The translations under genes were made by a program, and so were the position numbers. Below are positions 41,728 to 51,300 of a DNA stretch of 64,000 nucleotides, one piece after another (position 1 is the stretch's first letter; every line of letters begins with the position of its first letter). This DNA comes from Streptomyces sp. ISL-100. GTDB taxonomy: Bacteria > Actinomycetota > Actinomycetes > Streptomycetales > Streptomycetaceae. The stretch spans positions 1-64,000 of the forward strand of contig NZ_JAGGOK010000076.1 in NCBI RefSeq assembly GCF_018614615.1, written 5' to 3'. Under the pieces are notes generated by a model. The model had not been told where the DNA came from, did not search any database, and was given only the letters and a program-made list of their open reading frames with translations.

Positions 41728-41755
41728 CACCACCGTGTGGTGGTGCACGCACCAC
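41728..41755. promoter_or_regulatory. two mutually exclusive hairpins ahead of the amidohydrolase gene
   Basis: CACCAC (41728-41733) can pair with GTGGTG (41737-41742), or GTGGTG (41740-41745) can pair with CACCAC (41750-41755); the two pairings overlap. They end 20 bp before the start at 41776. This could act as an attenuator-like switch or be a chance repeat of ACC/GGT units. Confidence 0.35.
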
Positions 41756-41775
41756 TCCTGGGAAGGAATCGCGCC

Positions 41776-43035
41776 ATGACCGGCCCCAGCACCCCCGTAC
41801 TCCTCCACAACGGACTGCTCATCAACGGCACCGGGGGCGAGCCGGTCGCGGACGGAGCGGTGCTCATCGAGGACGGGCTCATCCGCTGGGCGGGGCCGTC
41901 CGGGGAACTGCGCCTCCCCGCACTGCCCGCCCCGGCGCGGCGTATCGACGTACATGGGAATACCATCCTGCCCGGGTTCATCGACTGCCACGTGCACATG
42001 GCGGCGCCCGGCGGCGCCCTCAGTCACGCCGAGGTCGCCGCGATGCCGCTCTCGCTGCGGACCTTTCTCGCCGCGCCGCGTATGAAGCTCACCCTCGACG
42101 CGGGCGTGACCACCGCACGCGACCTCGGTGGCGCGGACGCCGGCCACCGGGAGGCCGTCGAGTCGGGGCTGCTCGCCGGGCCGCGCCTGCTCGTCGCTGT
42201 CGCCATGCTCACGCCCACCGGTGGCCACGGCGACTTCCGGGCGGCCACCGACAACGGCGAGAACGACCCCGTCATGGGCCGCCTCGCCGACGGGCCCGCC
42301 GAATGCCGCAGGGCCGTGCGGGAGGTGCTCCGCAAGGGCGCCGACTGTGTGAAGGTCGCGGCCACCGGCGGGGTGTGGAGCCCGACCGACCATCCGGACG
42401 ACGACGGTTTCCTTGAGGACGAGATCCGTACGATCACCGAGATCGCGGCAGGTCACCGGGGCACGAAGGTGGCCGCGCACGCCCAGGGCCGCGGCGGCAT
42501 TCTCAACGCCGTACGCGCCGGAGTCGCCAGCGTCGAACACGGCTACGCGATCGACGACGAGGCGATCGACCTGATGCTGGAGCGCGGCACGTTTCTCGTG
42601 CCGACGCTCACCACCGCCAACACCGACCCCGACCCGCAGAAGGTGGCGGCCTGGGCGTACGAGAAGAAGAGGCACTGGCAGGCCGTCGCCCGGCGGCACA
42701 TCCCGCACGCGGTCGCGCGGGGTGTCCGCGTCGCCATGGGAACCGACTGCGGCATCGCGGAACACGGCACGAACCTGCGGGAGCTGGCGTACCTCGTCGA
42801 CTGCGGGATGACGCCGATGGCCGCGATCCGCGCCGGGACGAGCGAGGCCGCCGAACTCCTCGGCCTGGCGCACGAGATCGGCACGCTGGAGGCAGGCAAG
42901 CGCGCCGACGTCGTCGTCGCACGGGGCAACCCGCTGACCGACATCGCGGCTCTCGGCACGCCCGCCAACATCCTGCTCGTCATGAAGGACGGCGTGACCT
43001 GCAAGGACCTCGGCAATCTCGGCAGTCTCGGCTGA
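41776..43035 (+). CDS. amidohydrolase family protein (prolidase/imidazolonepropionase-like)
   Basis: The 419-residue protein is a metal-dependent TIM-barrel amidohydrolase. Visible are the HVHM motif (FIDCHVHMAAPG) near residue 74, the K-type bridging position in ADCVKVAATGG near 193, VAAHAQGRGG and SVEHGYAIDD for further His ligands, and MGTDCGIAEHG with the Asp. The C-terminus has the GTLEAGKRADVVV motif that seals the small domain. Relatives hydrolyse Xaa-Pro dipeptides or cyclic amides; substrate not determined. ATG 41776 gives the N-terminus used by relatives. Confidence 0.87.
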   Translation: MTGPSTPVLLHNGLLINGTGGEPVADGAVLIEDGLIRWAGPSGELRLPALPAPARRIDVHGNTILPGFIDCHVHMAAPGGALSHAEVAAMPLSLRTFLAAPRMKLTLDAGVTTARDLGGADAGHREAVESGLLAGPRLLVAVAMLTPTGGHGDFRAATDNGENDPVMGRLADGPAECRRAVREVLRKGADCVKVAATGGVWSPTDHPDDDGFLEDEIRTITEIAAGHRGTKVAAHAQGRGGILNAVRAGVASVEHGYAIDDEAIDLMLERGTFLVPTLTTANTDPDPQKVAAWAYEKKRHWQAVARRHIPHAVARGVRVAMGTDCGIAEHGTNLRELAYLVDCGMTPMAAIRAGTSEAAELLGLAHEIGTLEAGKRADVVVARGNPLTDIAALGTPANILLVMKDGVTCKDLGNLGSLG

Positions 43036-43047
43036 ACCGGACTCCGC

Positions 43048-43953
43048 TCAGGCGGCCGCCCCCGCCAGGATCACCGAGCGCGACAAATGGCGCGGGCGGT
43101 CCGGGTTCAGGCCGCGGCGGGCGGCGAGTTCCACGGCGAGGCGCTGGGCGCGGACCAGGGAGGCGACCGGGTCCAGTGCGTCGGCGGTGAACAGGGCCCC
43201 GGTGGCGGCCACTTCGTCCTCCAGACCGGCCGGGGGCTCGCCGAAGGACCACACCAGGCTCGCTTCGTCACTGATGCTGATCGGGCCGTGGCGGTACTCC
43301 ATCGCGGCGTACGACTCGGTCCAGGCCCGCGCGGCCTCGCGCAGTTTCAGCGCGGCTTCGTCGGCGAGGCCGGCTGTCCAGCCGCTGCCGAGGAAGGTGA
43401 ACTGCGTACGCTCGCGCCAGCCGCGCGGTAGCGGTTCGACGACGGCGAGTTCCCCGTCCGTGACGGAGTGCGTGAGGTCAGTGCCGAGGCCGGCGCGCAG
43501 CAACTGCAGGGCGGTGGTGGCGAACCGGGTCTGGACGACGGACTTCTCGTCGGCGAAGCCGAGGTCGACGACGGTGTCCGCGCGGCCGGCGACCCAGGAG
43601 CCGGCGACGCCGGTCAGGGCGAGCGTGGGGATGCGCCCGGCGACCTTGCCGAGGAGCGACAGCACCTCACTCGTCGTACCGGAGCGGCTGATCGCCACGA
43701 TCCGGTCGTACGGTCGGCCGAGCGCCGCCTCGGAGGCCGGGAACGCGTCGGTCTCGCCGAGGCCTGCGGACTCCCGCAGCGCGGCGTAGGCCCGGGCCAT
43801 GAAGTACGACGTACCGCAGCCGACGACCGCCACTCGCTCGCCGGGGAGCGGTAGCCGGTCGGCGGCGGACACTGCCAGCTCCGCCGCCCTGGTCCAGCAC
43901 TCCGGCTGGCTCGCGATTTCCGCGGTGACGTGTGGTGCGGCGGCGGCGCTCAT
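43048..43953 (-). CDS. SIS-domain sugar isomerase/phosphosugar-binding protein
   Basis: The 301-residue protein has two SIS domains, like the isomerase half of glucosamine-6-phosphate synthase: VAVVGCGTSYFMARAYAAL near 41 and the second at TFLGSGWTAGLADEAALKLRE near 190, with a phosphosugar-binding IVAISRSGTTSEVLSL in the first. It lacks the glutaminase half. It may be an aldose-ketose isomerase or deaminase for amino sugars (AgaS/FrlB-like). It is divergent from the sugar ABC operon at 44135 with a shared operator region, so it probably metabolises the transported sugar. Confidence 0.85.
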   Translation of the reverse strand: MSAAAAPHVTAEIASQPECWTRAAELAVSAADRLPLPGERVAVVGCGTSYFMARAYAALRESAGLGETDAFPASEAALGRPYDRIVAISRSGTTSEVLSLLGKVAGRIPTLALTGVAGSWVAGRADTVVDLGFADEKSVVQTRFATTALQLLRAGLGTDLTHSVTDGELAVVEPLPRGWRERTQFTFLGSGWTAGLADEAALKLREAARAWTESYAAMEYRHGPISISDEASLVWSFGEPPAGLEDEVAATGALFTADALDPVASLVRAQRLAVELAARRGLNPDRPRHLSRSVILAGAAA

Positions 43954-44014
43954 GGGTCCCCTTTTCTTTGGCTGTGGGGTGATGTTCTAGCCCCGTCCGC
44001 ACACCACCGCAATG

Positions 44015-44069
44015 AGCGAGCAATCGCTGAAATTTTCCGTATCACTTCGGTGATTGCTTATTGATTGCG
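44015..44069. promoter_or_regulatory. clustered GCAATC/GATTGC sites between divergent sugar genes
   Basis: AGCGA-GCAA-TCGCT (44015-44028) is a perfect inverted repeat. AGCAATC (44019-44025) pairs with GATTGCT (44052-44058), and a further GATTGCG lies at 44063-44069. The stretch is AT-richer than its surroundings. The sites sit in the 181-bp gap between the SIS gene (start 43953) and the solute-binding protein gene (44135), a likely binding place for a sugar-responsive regulator (for instance the GntR/LacI hybrid at 51969). Confidence 0.5.
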
Positions 44070-44134
44070 TGCTCCATCGGTCAGTAGACCTGCCGCTCAA
44101 CAGGCAACGACGCACGGTGTTGAGGAGCAGGGCG

Positions 44135-45454
44135 ATGAACAGACGGTGGATCCGGCGGACAGCGGCCATGAGCGCGGCCGGGGCGCTCGCTCTCGGGCCG
44201 GCCGGTTGCGGGAGCGCGGCAGGTGGCGGCGGCGTCGCCGGCAGTGGCAAGGAGCTCACGTACTGGTCCATGTGGAAGGAGGGCGAGCCGCAGCAGAAGG
44301 CCCTGTCCGCCGCCATCGAGGACTTCACCGCCGAGACCGGCATCAAGGTCAAGGTGCAGTGGCAGGGGCGCGACGTACTGAAGAAGCTCCAGCCGACGCT
44401 CCGGGGCGTCCCGGCCGCCGACCTCATCGACCGTAACCTTCCCCAGGTCAAGTCGATTATGGTGGCCACGAACTCGGCCGCCGACCTGGTGGACGTACTC
44501 AAGGAACCGGTCCCCGGCGAGAGCGGCAAGACCGTCGCTGACGTGGTGCCGGAGAAGTACCTCGAACTGGGCAGGGCCGCCGGCAAGCAGGTCGTCCTGC
44601 CGTACGCCGTCGTCGCCAACGGCCTCTGGTACGACGGGAAGTCCTTCCCCGCGCCCGGCAAGAAGACCCCGGGGAACTGGGACGCGTTCCGGGCGACGCT
44701 CGACGCCGAGAAGGAGGCGGGCCGCGCCCCGCTCGCCCTCGACGCCGACATCCCCGACTACAGCGCCTACTGGTACAGCAACTTCGTCGTGGCGGCGAAG
44801 GGTCCCGGCTCCTTCCACCGGGCCGCCGCCGACAAGACGGGCAAGCTCTGGAAGGAACCCGCCTACGTCAAGGCGGCGGAGCGTGTGTCGAGTCTCGCCA
44901 AGGGCGGGTACTTCGCCGACGGCTACGACGCCAGCAAGTTCCCCGCGATCCAGCAGAAGTGGGCGACGGGCAAGGCCGGATTTCTGCTGATGGGCTCATG
45001 GATCGCGGGCGAGACCAAGCCGTACGCCAAGTCCGGCTTCGACTACAAGATGCTGCCGTTCCCGACGGATGGGGCGCCGGGCGCCGGCACGCCCGTCGAG
45101 GCGACGACCTTCGGCTGGGTCGTCCCCACCAAGGCGAAGCAGGGCGAGGCGGCCCGTAAATTCGTGGCCTTCCTCTACAGCAAGCAGCAGATGCAGGCGT
45201 ACGCCGACGAGGCGCAGGGCATCGTCGCCCGCGAGGACATCACGGTCGCCCCGGCCATGGCCGACGCGGCCAAGTCCCTGAAGGAGAACACCCCGTACCA
45301 CACCTTCGACGGCGTCGACATGGACTTCGCCGAGTGGTGGACGAAGACCTTCCACCCGCTGCACACCAAGCTGGTGACCGGCAAGATCTCCGCGCAGGAC
45401 TTCAGCGACCAGCTCGCCGCGCAGAGCGCCGGCCACTGGAAGCGGACCGGCTGA
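44135..45454 (+). CDS. sugar ABC transporter solute-binding protein
   Basis: The 439-residue protein is a cluster 1 (maltose-type) extracellular binding protein. The N-terminal signal (residues 1-28) ends with ALALGPAGCGSAAGGGG; the Cys resembles a lipobox but with Pro at -3, so lipid modification is uncertain. The mature part starts GKELTYWSMWKEGEPQ and has the GFLLMGSWIAGETKP segment typical of the family. GAGGAG precedes the ATG. It heads an operon with two permeases and a dehydrogenase; no ATPase gene is present, so the shared MsiK-type ATPase would be used, as in many Streptomyces sugar systems. Confidence 0.88.
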   Translation: MNRRWIRRTAAMSAAGALALGPAGCGSAAGGGGVAGSGKELTYWSMWKEGEPQQKALSAAIEDFTAETGIKVKVQWQGRDVLKKLQPTLRGVPAADLIDRNLPQVKSIMVATNSAADLVDVLKEPVPGESGKTVADVVPEKYLELGRAAGKQVVLPYAVVANGLWYDGKSFPAPGKKTPGNWDAFRATLDAEKEAGRAPLALDADIPDYSAYWYSNFVVAAKGPGSFHRAAADKTGKLWKEPAYVKAAERVSSLAKGGYFADGYDASKFPAIQQKWATGKAGFLLMGSWIAGETKPYAKSGFDYKMLPFPTDGAPGAGTPVEATTFGWVVPTKAKQGEAARKFVAFLYSKQQMQAYADEAQGIVAREDITVAPAMADAAKSLKENTPYHTFDGVDMDFAEWWTKTFHPLHTKLVTGKISAQDFSDQLAAQSAGHWKRTG

Positions 45455-46434
45455 TGAGCACTGTCGTCGCCGGCGACGGCACCCGCCCCACCGCCTCGGT
45501 CCGCCGCCGCAGGGACGGCAAGGCTGCGGCGGCCCGGGGCGCCGCGGGCCCGTTCGCCGCCCACCGCAAGCGCCTGTACCTCCCCTTCGTCCTCCCGGCC
45601 TTCCTCCTGTACGCCGCGTTCATGCTCGCACCGGTTGTCGCCACCGCCTGGATCAGCCTGCACAAGTGGGCAGGAGCGGGGCCCATGGAGTGGGTGGGCG
45701 CGGACAACTACACCCGGATGTTCCAGGACCCCGCCTTCCGGACGTCCTTCGGAAACACGCTGCTGCTGCTCTTCGGCGGCGGCGCCGTCACCTTCCTGCT
45801 CAGCTTCGTCCTGACGATGCTGCTTCGCGATCTGGCGGGGCGGTCCACCGCCCGCTCGGTGATCTTCTTCCCCAACATCGTGCCGGCGCTGGTGATCTCG
45901 ATCCTCTGGGGATTTCTCTTTCAGGCGGACGGCCTGCTCAATGAAGCCCTGCGCTCCATCGGCGTCGCGCATCCGCCGGCCTGGCTCGCCGACGAGAACC
46001 AGTTCAAGATCATCATGCTGGGCATCATCTGGATGAGCACCGGCTACTACACCACGATCATCATGGCCGCGGTGGACCGCATCCCGCCGTACCTGTACGA
46101 GGACTGCGCCCTGGCCGGGGCCAACGCCTGGCAGCGATTCCGGCACGTCACGCTGCCGCTGTCCTGGGACGTCATCGGGATCTGCGCGGTGCTGTGGACC
46201 ATCAACGCGATGAAGACCTTCGAGTTCATCCTCGCCATGGCCGGGTCGACCAGCTCCATGCCGTCCACCGCCACCTGGACCGCGTCGCTGTACGCCTACA
46301 CCTCGGTCTTCGCGCCGACCGGCGTCCCGCAGTACGGCATCGCCGCGGCCTCCGCGATCGTCACGCTCGCGCTCGTCGGCGTCCTGGTGGTGCTGATCCG
46401 CCGGATGATGCGGCGCGAAGCGCTCGAATTCTGA
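45454..46434 (+). CDS. sugar ABC transporter permease 1
   Basis: The 326-residue MalF-type permease starts with an Arg-rich tail, then six hydrophobic segments (first: LYLPFVLPAFLLYAAFMLAP). The binding-protein-dependent transport signature that contacts the ATPase is DCALAGANAWQRFRHVTLPL (E-A-A-x-x-x-G form) near residue 213. Its ATG overlaps the stop of the solute-binding gene (ATGA), giving tight coupling. Substrate is the same unknown carbohydrate. Confidence 0.9.
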   Translation: MSTVVAGDGTRPTASVRRRRDGKAAAARGAAGPFAAHRKRLYLPFVLPAFLLYAAFMLAPVVATAWISLHKWAGAGPMEWVGADNYTRMFQDPAFRTSFGNTLLLLFGGGAVTFLLSFVLTMLLRDLAGRSTARSVIFFPNIVPALVISILWGFLFQADGLLNEALRSIGVAHPPAWLADENQFKIIMLGIIWMSTGYYTTIIMAAVDRIPPYLYEDCALAGANAWQRFRHVTLPLSWDVIGICAVLWTINAMKTFEFILAMAGSTSSMPSTATWTASLYAYTSVFAPTGVPQYGIAAASAIVTLALVGVLVVLIRRMMRREALEF

Positions 46435-46446
46435 ACGGGGAACACC

Positions 46447-47298
46447 GTGAGCTCTGCTTCAACTCTCCGCGCCGGACGGGCCCAGCGCCTCTTCGGCGCC
46501 CCGCTGGTCTGGGCGTTCGTCGCCTTCAACGTCCTCGTGCTGGTGTGGATCCTGGCCTCCTCGGTCAAGGAGACCCGGGAGATCATCGCCTCGCCCTGGT
46601 CGGTGCCGGGCGCGCCGCACTGGGAAAACTTCGAACGCGCCTGGAACGCGGGCAACTTCGGCCCGGCCGCCCTCAACTCCCTCTTGCTGGTGGGTGGTAC
46701 GGCGCTGGCGACCGCCCTCCTGGCCGCCCCCGCCTCGTACGCCCTGAGCCGGCTCGGGGCGCGGAGCGCTGGCGCCGGCACCTCCCTCTTCGCCATCGGC
46801 CTCGGCATCCCGGCGCACGCCGTGTTCCTGCCGCTGTACCAGGTCATGGCACCGCTGGGCCTGGTCAGCAACCTCTGGGGGCTGTGGCTGCTCTACACCG
46901 GGACCTCGATGCCGTTCGCGGTCTTCTTCCTGACCGGATTCTTCAGGTCGCTGCCCGCGGAGCTGGAGGAAGCGGCGGCCCTGGACGGCGCCTCGCCCTC
47001 GTACACCTTCTGGCGGATCATGCTGCCGCTGGCGCGCTCCGGGCTGACTACTCTGCTGCTGCTCAACGTCATCCAGCACTGGGGCGAGACATTCTTCGCT
47101 CTCGTCTTCATCCAGGAGCAGGAACTCCAGACACTGCCGCTGGCGCTGCTCGGTTTCATGCAGCAGATGCAGTACAACGGGGCCGACTGGGGCGGTCTGT
47201 TCGCGGGCATCGCGGTGGTCGTGCTGCCGCTGGTGGCGCTCTACGTCTGGCTCGGCCGCCGCATCATCGAGGGCATGACGCTCGGATCCGGCAAGTAG
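46447..47298 (+). CDS. sugar ABC transporter permease 2
   Basis: The 283-residue MalG-type permease has six predicted helices and the ATPase-contact loop EEAAALDGASPSYTFWRIML near residue 178. The GTG start at 46447 lies 12 bp after the previous stop. Together with the first permease it forms the inner-membrane channel. No ATP-binding subunit follows; the next gene is a 2-hydroxyacid dehydrogenase. Confidence 0.9.
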   Translation: MSSASTLRAGRAQRLFGAPLVWAFVAFNVLVLVWILASSVKETREIIASPWSVPGAPHWENFERAWNAGNFGPAALNSLLLVGGTALATALLAAPASYALSRLGARSAGAGTSLFAIGLGIPAHAVFLPLYQVMAPLGLVSNLWGLWLLYTGTSMPFAVFFLTGFFRSLPAELEEAAALDGASPSYTFWRIMLPLARSGLTTLLLLNVIQHWGETFFALVFIQEQELQTLPLALLGFMQQMQYNGADWGGLFAGIAVVVLPLVALYVWLGRRIIEGMTLGSGK

Positions 47299-47324
47299 CC
47301 GGCAATGGAAAGGCAAACCGCACT

Positions 47325-48344
47325 GTGTCACCTTCACCGTCACCGTCATCTCGGCTTACGGCTCTCATCGCCATGCGCCCGGATGTGGCCGCGCTCGCCC
47401 TCCCCGACGGCGTACGGGCACGGCTGGCCGCCGGCTTCGACGTACCGGACCTGGTGGTCGACGACTTCGGGCGACCGGAGGCGCGCAAGGCGCTGGGCCG
47501 GGCGGATGTGCTGATCTCCGGGTGGGGGTGCCCGCTGATCGACGCGGGTGTGCTCGCGGACGCGCCGCGCGTCAGGGCCGTCATGCACGCGGCGGGTTCG
47601 GTCAAGCAGGTGCTCGCCCGCGAGGTCTGGGAGCGCGGCATCACCGTCTCGTCGGCGGCGCCCGCCAACGCGGGGCCGGTCGCCGACTACACGGTGGCGG
47701 CCATCCACCTGGCCGCCAAGCGGGCGTTCCGGATGGCGGGGGAGTACCGGGCGGGTCGGCCCCGGGATTTGACGGTGTCCCCGGCGACCGGATTCCTCGA
47801 CCGTACGGTGGGGATCGTCGGGGCGTCGAAGATCGGGCGGCTGGTGCTGGGGCGGCTGGCCGGTACGGGGGTGCGGCTGCTGGTGCACGATCCGTACCTG
47901 GCAGGTGCGGAGGCGGCTGCGCTGGGCGGCGAACTCGTCGGCCTGGACGCCTTGCTGACGGCCTCGGACATCGTCTCGCTGCACGCGCCGCTGCTGCCGG
48001 GGACCCGGCAACTGATCGACGCGCGGGCGCTCGCGCTGCTGCGTGACGGCGCGATTCTCATCAACACCGCGCGGGGCGGCCTCGTCGACACGGAGGCGCT
48101 GGCCGCGCACTGCGCGGACGGGCGCATCGACGCCGTACTGGACGTCACCGACCCGGAACCGCTGCCGCCTGGGCACGTGCTGCTGGGGCTGCCCAATGTG
48201 CTGGTCACGCCGCACATCGCCGGGGCGATGGGTACGGAGGTGCGACTGCTGGGGGAGTTCGCGGTGGCGGAGGCGGAGCGGTTCGTGGCGGGTGAGCGGC
48301 TGCTGGGAGAGGTACGGGCGGAGGACCTGCCCCGCATCGCCTGA
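47325..48344 (+). CDS. D-isomer 2-hydroxyacid dehydrogenase family protein
   Basis: The 339-residue protein has the D-hydroxyacid dehydrogenase layout: the Rossmann motif GIVGASKIGRLVLGRL near residue 161, the NAD-ribose region VHDPYLAG, the active-site Arg in NTARGGLVDTEALAAH and the catalytic His in VTPHIAGAMGTE. It is the last gene of the sugar-uptake operon, starting (GTG) 26 bp after permease 2. It may act on a sugar-acid derived from the transported substrate. Frame upstream of 47325 overlaps the permease and is not coding. Confidence 0.88.
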   Translation: MSPSPSPSSRLTALIAMRPDVAALALPDGVRARLAAGFDVPDLVVDDFGRPEARKALGRADVLISGWGCPLIDAGVLADAPRVRAVMHAAGSVKQVLAREVWERGITVSSAAPANAGPVADYTVAAIHLAAKRAFRMAGEYRAGRPRDLTVSPATGFLDRTVGIVGASKIGRLVLGRLAGTGVRLLVHDPYLAGAEAAALGGELVGLDALLTASDIVSLHAPLLPGTRQLIDARALALLRDGAILINTARGGLVDTEALAAHCADGRIDAVLDVTDPEPLPPGHVLLGLPNVLVTPHIAGAMGTEVRLLGEFAVAEAERFVAGERLLGEVRAEDLPRIA

Positions 48345-48354
48345 CGCCCGGCTG

Positions 48355-51300
48355 CTACTCCTGGCCCAGGCCCAACGCGGACTCCGTGTCGCGGCCGCCC
48401 CAAGCGCCGTCCGGGGTGCGCCACAGGACGTGGACACCGAAGACATCGAGGATGGTCTCTGCCGACCAGTCCTCCGCGGGCGGTCCGGAGAGAACCAGAT
48501 GGAGGCCGTCGGCGCGGTTGGGCAGGGTGTGGTTGATCTCAAGGAGGCGGGTCGCTCCGGAGCGGAGGTCCGCGTACGTGGAGCGGCCGGCCGTCAGGAC
48601 CTCGTAGACGAACAGGCCGCCGTCCGTGACACAGCTGACGTCCACGACCTCGGAGTCGGCCGGCTGCAGGTCGGACCACAGGAGGGCGGACTTCAGCGCA
48701 TGGCGCACCGACTCGTGCTTCCTGCACGTACGGTCGGCAGTCGCCGAGGCCTCCAGCGCGCGCAGAAGACCGTCCTTCGTGGTCACGGCCGGTGTGGCGG
48801 GGGCTTCTTCGACGGCGGTCACGGGCTCGGTTTCCTTCTGCTCGGGCTGGTGTGCGGCGGTGGTGGCTTCGTTCTCGGACTCCGGTTCGGCCTCAGCGGC
48901 AAGGCGGACCCGGAGAGTTTCCCGTGCTTCGGCCAGGGCATCGGCCCAGCCGGACTTCGCAAGCTCGTCCTGGAGGCGGCCGGCGTCCAGTGCGTTGTCC
49001 TTGAGTGCGCGGTTGGTGCCTGCCGCGAGGTCGCGCAGTACGCCCAGACGGTGCCGGTCCGGGGCACCGAGCAGGCGCCGTACCGCCACCCAGTCCGCCT
49101 GGTCGCGGCGCAGGATGCGGTTGGCCATGCCCTGGAGGTCGGAGAGACGGCCGCGGGCGTCCTGCGCAACGCTGCCGTCACCGCTGACCAGCTCGTCGAG
49201 AACGCCGAGTGCCGCCGCATAGCGTTGCGCCATCCTGGGCGAGATGGGCCGGCGGCCGCGCTGGTCGGCGGCGAGCACGCTGTGGGTCGTCTCGTTGGCG
49301 AAGACCCAGCAGTCCAGTTCCTCGCCCGGACGCGGGGGAGCGGAGCCGTGCCGGACGGTCAGGACCAGTGGGCGGTCGATTCCGGGGGAGAGGGCCTTGA
49401 CCCGGTAGCGGCCGCCTGGTCCCGGGCCGACGACCCGGACCCGGATGTCGGTTCCGATCTCGGGAATCTCGGGAATACCGCCCGGTGCCGTACCGGATTC
49501 CGTTTCGTCGAGGGGCGGTTCGGTGGCGCGGTCGGTGTTCGTGAGGATCTCCGGGAGCGGGGACGTGTGCAGCACGGTCAGGCTCTGCGTGCTGCGGGTG
49601 AGGGCGATGTAGAGCTGGCGCAAGCCGGCCGGACCGCGGTCCGCGATGGTGGCGGGCTCGACGACCAGGACGTGGTCGTACTCCATGCCCTTGGCCTGGG
49701 CGGCCGCCAGGACGGACACAGCCTCCCGGCCCGGGCCGGTGATGCCGGCACTCTGATCGAGGTGGCGGCCGATCTCGTCGAGCCAGCCCGAGTCGTCGGG
49801 GACGATGACGGCAACGGAGCGCAGGGTGTGCCCGTCACTGGTGCCCACCAGGCGGGTCACCTGGGTGACGGTGTCGTCGAGGAGCCTCCAGGGCTCGGTC
49901 GACATGGTCCGTACGGCGTTCTCGCCTGCCTCGCGCACCGCCTGCGGGTAGGGCAGCTCGGGGGCGACGGCGCGGGCGAGGGGTGCGACGAACTCCATGA
50001 TTTCCGCCGGTACGCGGTAGCTGGTGTTCAGCTCCGCGACGCGCCAGTCTCCGTGGTCGGAGAGGAGCGTGCCGAGGCGGTCCCAGCTGGTGTGGATGTG
50101 GGAGCCGGTGGCCTGGGCGAGGTCGCCGAGTACCGTCATGGAGCCGTTGGCCGCGCAGCGGCGGCGCAGGGCACGGGCCTGCATGGGGGTGAGGTCCTGT
50201 GCCTCGTCGACGACGATGTGTCCGTAGCGCCTGGGGGTCTCCCCGGTGATGAGGAAACGGAGTTCTTCGAGGCAGACGTGGTCGTCGAGGGTCCACGGGT
50301 CAGCGTCGGCGGTGGCGGCCCGGGAGCGGTGCAGGGCTGCCTGCTCGTCGTCGTCAAGGACATCGGCGGCGCAGGTGCGAAGGAGGTCGGGTGAGTCGTA
50401 GAGACTGCGCAGGGCCTCCCTGGCGCCCGGTGACGGCCAGATGCGTTCGACGAGCCGCTCGACCCGTCGGTTGCGTTCCAGATCGCGGCGGATCGTGCCG
50501 CCCTGGCCGCGACGCGGGGCGACTGCGGCGAGTTCCTGCAGGAGACGGTCGACGAGCAGGCTGCGGAAGCGTTCGCGGCGCTCCCGGTAGGCGCCTTCGG
50601 TTCCGCGCGCCTCGTCGAGGAAGGCGAGGACCTCGGACCGCGGGACGCGCAGGGTCGTGCTGCCGGCGGTGACGACGACCGCGGCCTCGTCGCCCTCGAA
50701 GGAGGGGGCGGTGGTGAGGTCGTCGAGTGCCTCGGGGCGGCACTCGGTCTCGACGCGGCGGCGCAGGACGGCCGCCATGCGCTCGTCGGACTTCACGTAC
50801 CGCGCCCGCGGGGTGTCGGTGCCGAGGATCTCACCGTCCCACAGGCGGGTGAGCTGGACGGCGTTGACGTCGCGGGTACCGAGAGTGGGCAGGACCTGGC
50901 CGACGTACTCCAGGAACCGCTGGTGAGGGCCGATGACGAGGATGTCCTGGGCCTTGAAATGCTCGTTGTTGACCAGCCAGGTCACGCGGTGCAGGCCGAC
51001 TGCGGACTTGCCGGTGCCCGGGCCGCCCTGCACGACGAGGATGTCGGAGGGGGTACCGGTGACCAGGTCCATCTGGTCGCGGCGGATGGTCTCGACGATG
51101 TCCCGCATGCGGCCGCTGCGCGAGCGGTGGAGTTCGCGCAGCAGGAAGTCGTCCGCGTGGAGGGGCTTGCGGCGCCGGCGGCGCGCGACGTCGCCGGGCG
51201 TGCGGGCGGCAGGGCGTTCATTCCTCCGCGCCGTGCCCGGTTCCGGCCGCGCTGCGGCGGGGGCCGTTGTCCCGGCGTCGTCCGAGGTGGCGTCGTCCGC

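Noticed and set aside
46194..47324. Plus-strand open frame upstream of the hydroxyacid dehydrogenase
   Set aside because: It runs over the two permease genes in a non-coding frame; the dehydrogenase starts at the GTG at 47325.
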